Shown here: positions 62,349-64,000 of the stretch, one piece after another
Layout: every line of letters begins with the position of its first letter
Position numbering within the stretch: position 1 is the first letter of the stretch
DNA from: Eutreptiella sp. 'Long Island Sound 2002'
Lineage: Eukaryota; Euglenozoa; Euglenophyceae; Eutreptiales; Eutreptiaceae
Assembly: GCA_964036045.1 (NCBI GenBank)
Contig: OZ038380.1
Span: forward strand, 12,049,629 to 12,113,628
Length of the DNA stretch: 64,000 nucleotides
Direction: 5' to 3'
Program-made: the position numbers and the translations under genes
The notes under the pieces: model-generated
What the model was told of the DNA's origin: nothing
Database searches by the model: none
The model's input: the letters and a program-made list of their open reading frames with translations, nothing else

Positions 62349-64000
62349 AACGCAAAACTCCCCTGAGGTGAACGCTGCCCTTGCTTGCTTCACCCCCACT
62401 GCCCTCCAACGTCTTCCTGTACCTCTGCAGACACTCGTACATGATGCCAGGTGGACTGCATCCTCCTATGCAGAGCTGGGGTCGATCCTCAAACAATGGT
62501 ATGCAGGTTCCCAATTGTGTTTTTATTGGTGCCACCTCGCTGCAGTGGTCATCAGCGCCCACCACAATCTCCGAATGGCACAACAGGTCATCTGCTCCGT
62601 CGCAGTTTCCGCGTTGTCGGCCCTTGCTATGTGCACTATCCTCGGTGTCACACCTCGCGCATGCCACGGAAAACGCCCGCCGGTGCGTCACACAGTGCTG
62701 CCCCCACATACCCAGCCCCACCCCACTGCCCCCGACCCCACCGCTGCACTTCGTCTGCAGTTGCCACCAGATGGAGCTATAGGAAATAACCGGGAGCCAA
62801 CTCACCTGCAAGGTTGTAAATTGGCTTGTCCCACGGTGACCTCCTTGGCTGTGCTAGGCATCTTGCGCATGCTCGCCACCGTCGTTTATCTTTTGTCCCG
62901 CTTGACCACCCTCACACTGGTGTGCGCCACTATAAAACACTGCTCGCCCACAGGGCCTGCCCGGCCGGTCGACTCGACGCGCCACATCCGGGACGACTCA
63001 GTCAACCCTGGTTCAGATGCACCCACAAGTATGAGCCCACCCCCAACCACCACACACCTCACGAGCACGCTTACACACCCCACGCTCACATTTGGCGCCC
63101 TCAATGTCGGCGGTGTCGAAATCACACCGAACCGCCTATGTCATTTACTGGCCGGTTTTCACCCCCTCCCCCACACATTATCCTTGCAGGAATTCCGGCC
63201 CAGTGCCTCGTCCTCCCTGCGGGACCACGAGAGAGTGGCTATGTACTGGGGATATCACCTGCTACACAGCTCTCCCTCCAGAAAGGCCGGAGTAGCCTTG
63301 CTTGTACATACTTCCATCGCACCACACAGGCCCACTATGAAGACCATCATTGACGGGAGGCTCATCACCACCTCCCTGCAACTACACAGCGACCCGTCGA
63401 TGCCCCCTGTCACTGTAGCGTCCTTTTACGGTCCCCACACGTCTAGGGAGCGGTCATCCTGTGAGAGACATCTAGATCGCCTTGCCCGCGAGTGCGCTAT
63501 TATCTTAGGTGATTACAATGCTGTGACACATACCGGCCATACCACAGCCCTCCGTGCACCCCTGTGGCCGTGGCTGATTGCCAAAGAACGGGCCGGCTCG
63601 CTCTCTGACCTCTTGATCCCACACCAGACGTGCACCCCATACACCAGGGTGCGTCGCTATGCGGGCACGCGCAGCTACCTTGACCGCGCATACGGCACGA
63701 GGCTGTTCGGTGCACTCTTTCAGACCTCTGGTGCCCAGGTAGTAGACTTTTCCTCGGTCACAGGCATACAGGACCACAACCCCATACTAATCCACACTAT
63801 ACCCTGGGCGCAGCCCCATATCCCTGAGGCGCGCTGCGCCCAGTGGAACCGTAGGGATGTATCGCGGTTCCGCCGTGACATATCTGCAGCCACAGCTGCA
63901 TTGCCTCTCCCCACCGTTGCCAGTGATACTGCACACACATACCAACAACTGTGCACACACATGCTCACTGCCATGCGCCGGGTTAACTCGCAGAGGCCAC
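62287..64000 (+). CDS. Retrotransposon ORF2, EEP endonuclease domain (3' partial)
   Basis: The frame is open from 62260 to the window edge without a stop; the first ATG is at 62287, giving 571 residues here. Residues 1-250 form an N-terminal extension with hydrophobic stretches at about 77-121 and 178-215 and a Pro/His-rich linker between them. From residue 268 an EEP (APE-type) endonuclease domain follows, with its key residues visible: Asn273 in ALNVGG, Glu302 in LQEFRP, Tyr381 in SFYGPH, Asp409 and Asn411 in GDYNAV, Asp466 in SYLDRAY, and Asp496-His497 in QDHNPI. In LINEs this domain nicks target DNA to prime reverse transcription. Residues about 505-571 read like the linker before the reverse transcriptase, which lies outside the window. 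An alternative start is Met249 (63031), just before the endonuclease, which would remove the hydrophobic part. No frameshift was seen. Confidence 0.85.
   Translation, partial: MLVPCRQLRTMPPLVLFPLTETQNSPEVNAALACFTPTALQRLPVPLQTLVHDARWTASSYAELGSILKQWYAGSQLCFYWCHLAAVVISAHHNLRMAQQVICSVAVSALSALAMCTILGVTPRACHGKRPPVRHTVLPPHTQPHPTAPDPTAALRLQLPPDGAIGNNREPTHLQGCKLACPTVTSLAVLGILRMLATVVYLLSRLTTLTLVCATIKHCSPTGPARPVDSTRHIRDDSVNPGSDAPTSMSPPPTTTHLTSTLTHPTLTFGALNVGGVEITPNRLCHLLAGFHPLPHTLSLQEFRPSASSSLRDHERVAMYWGYHLLHSSPSRKAGVALLVHTSIAPHRPTMKTIIDGRLITTSLQLHSDPSMPPVTVASFYGPHTSRERSSCERHLDRLARECAIILGDYNAVTHTGHTTALRAPLWPWLIAKERAGSLSDLLIPHQTCTPYTRVRRYAGTRSYLDRAYGTRLFGALFQTSGAQVVDFSSVTGIQDHNPILIHTIPWAQPHIPEARCAQWNRRDVSRFRRDISAATAALPLPTVASDTAHTYQQLCTHMLTAMRRVNSQRP

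Larger units (their letters stand above)
59314..64000 (+). mobile_element. Non-LTR (LINE-type) retrotransposon, 5' part
   Basis: Non-repeat DNA starts abruptly inside a satellite monomer. It contains a short leader, a long ORF1 with a basic N-terminus and an RRM-like C-terminal segment, and an overlapping ORF2 with a complete EEP (APE-type) endonuclease domain. This order is typical of endonuclease-bearing LINE clades such as L1, Tx1 and I-like elements. The reverse transcriptase, 3' UTR, tail and any target-site duplication lie beyond 64000, so clade and completeness cannot be settled here. No frameshift or internal stop was seen in either ORF, so the copy looks young. The junction at 59313/59314 is taken as the element's 5' end by inference. 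Confidence 0.8.

Noticed and set aside
59495-62811. Reverse-strand frames opposite ORF1 and the ORF2 start (up to 173 codons)
   Set aside because: They are short, overlap the much longer forward frames, and show no recognisable motif.
62381-63353. Two other forward frames between ORF1 and the endonuclease (62381-62782 and 62826-63353)
   Set aside because: They lie inside the continuous ORF2 frame, and 62826-63353 overlaps the first endonuclease motifs in another frame; best read as shadows in GC-rich sequence.

Overview
The window is eukaryotic. It holds two things: a very large tandem satellite array (1-59313, entering from the left edge) and, abutting it with no transition, the 5' part of a non-LTR (LINE-type) retrotransposon (59314-64000, running off the right edge). 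A LINE with an ORF1/ORF2 layout and an apurinic-type endonuclease, next to about 59 kb of satellite, rules out a bacterial or archaeal replicon. I cannot name the organism. Nothing seen requires a non-standard genetic code. I found no rRNA, tRNA, CRISPR array or ordinary host gene.

Satellite (1-59313). About 380 copies of a 156-bp monomer lie head to tail in one orientation with no foreign DNA between them. Monomers differ at a limited set of recurrent, often two-state sites. These variants are arranged in higher-order repeats (HORs) of many sizes: 312, 468/469, 622/624, 1404, 1560, 1686, 1716 and 1872 bp. Small indels shared by successive copies act as markers. Between 9.3 and 36.5 kb a diagnostic variant recurs only at exact multiples of 156 bp. 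One-base insertions cluster between about 42 and 54 kb. Because 156 is divisible by 3 and the consensus has few stops, the array is open in several frames on both strands. The longest frame is 2,916 codons (23290-32040). I read these as a by-product of the repeat and not as genes.

Retroelement (59314-64000). A 176-bp 5' leader is followed by ORF1 (59490-62348, 952 aa), with a basic Ser/Arg-rich N-terminus, a (GEKKD)n tract and a C-terminal RRM-like segment. It overlaps ORF2 (62287 to beyond the edge, +1 frame). ORF2 has a hydrophobic N-terminal extension and then an endonuclease/exonuclease/phosphatase (EEP) domain with all its key residues. The reverse transcriptase expected downstream lies outside the window. 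ORF1 would bind the element RNA, and ORF2 would nick the target and reverse-transcribe it. The satellite next to the element is highly homogeneous right up to the junction, which lies inside a monomer. This suggests that the element inserted into the array, not that the array naturally ends there.
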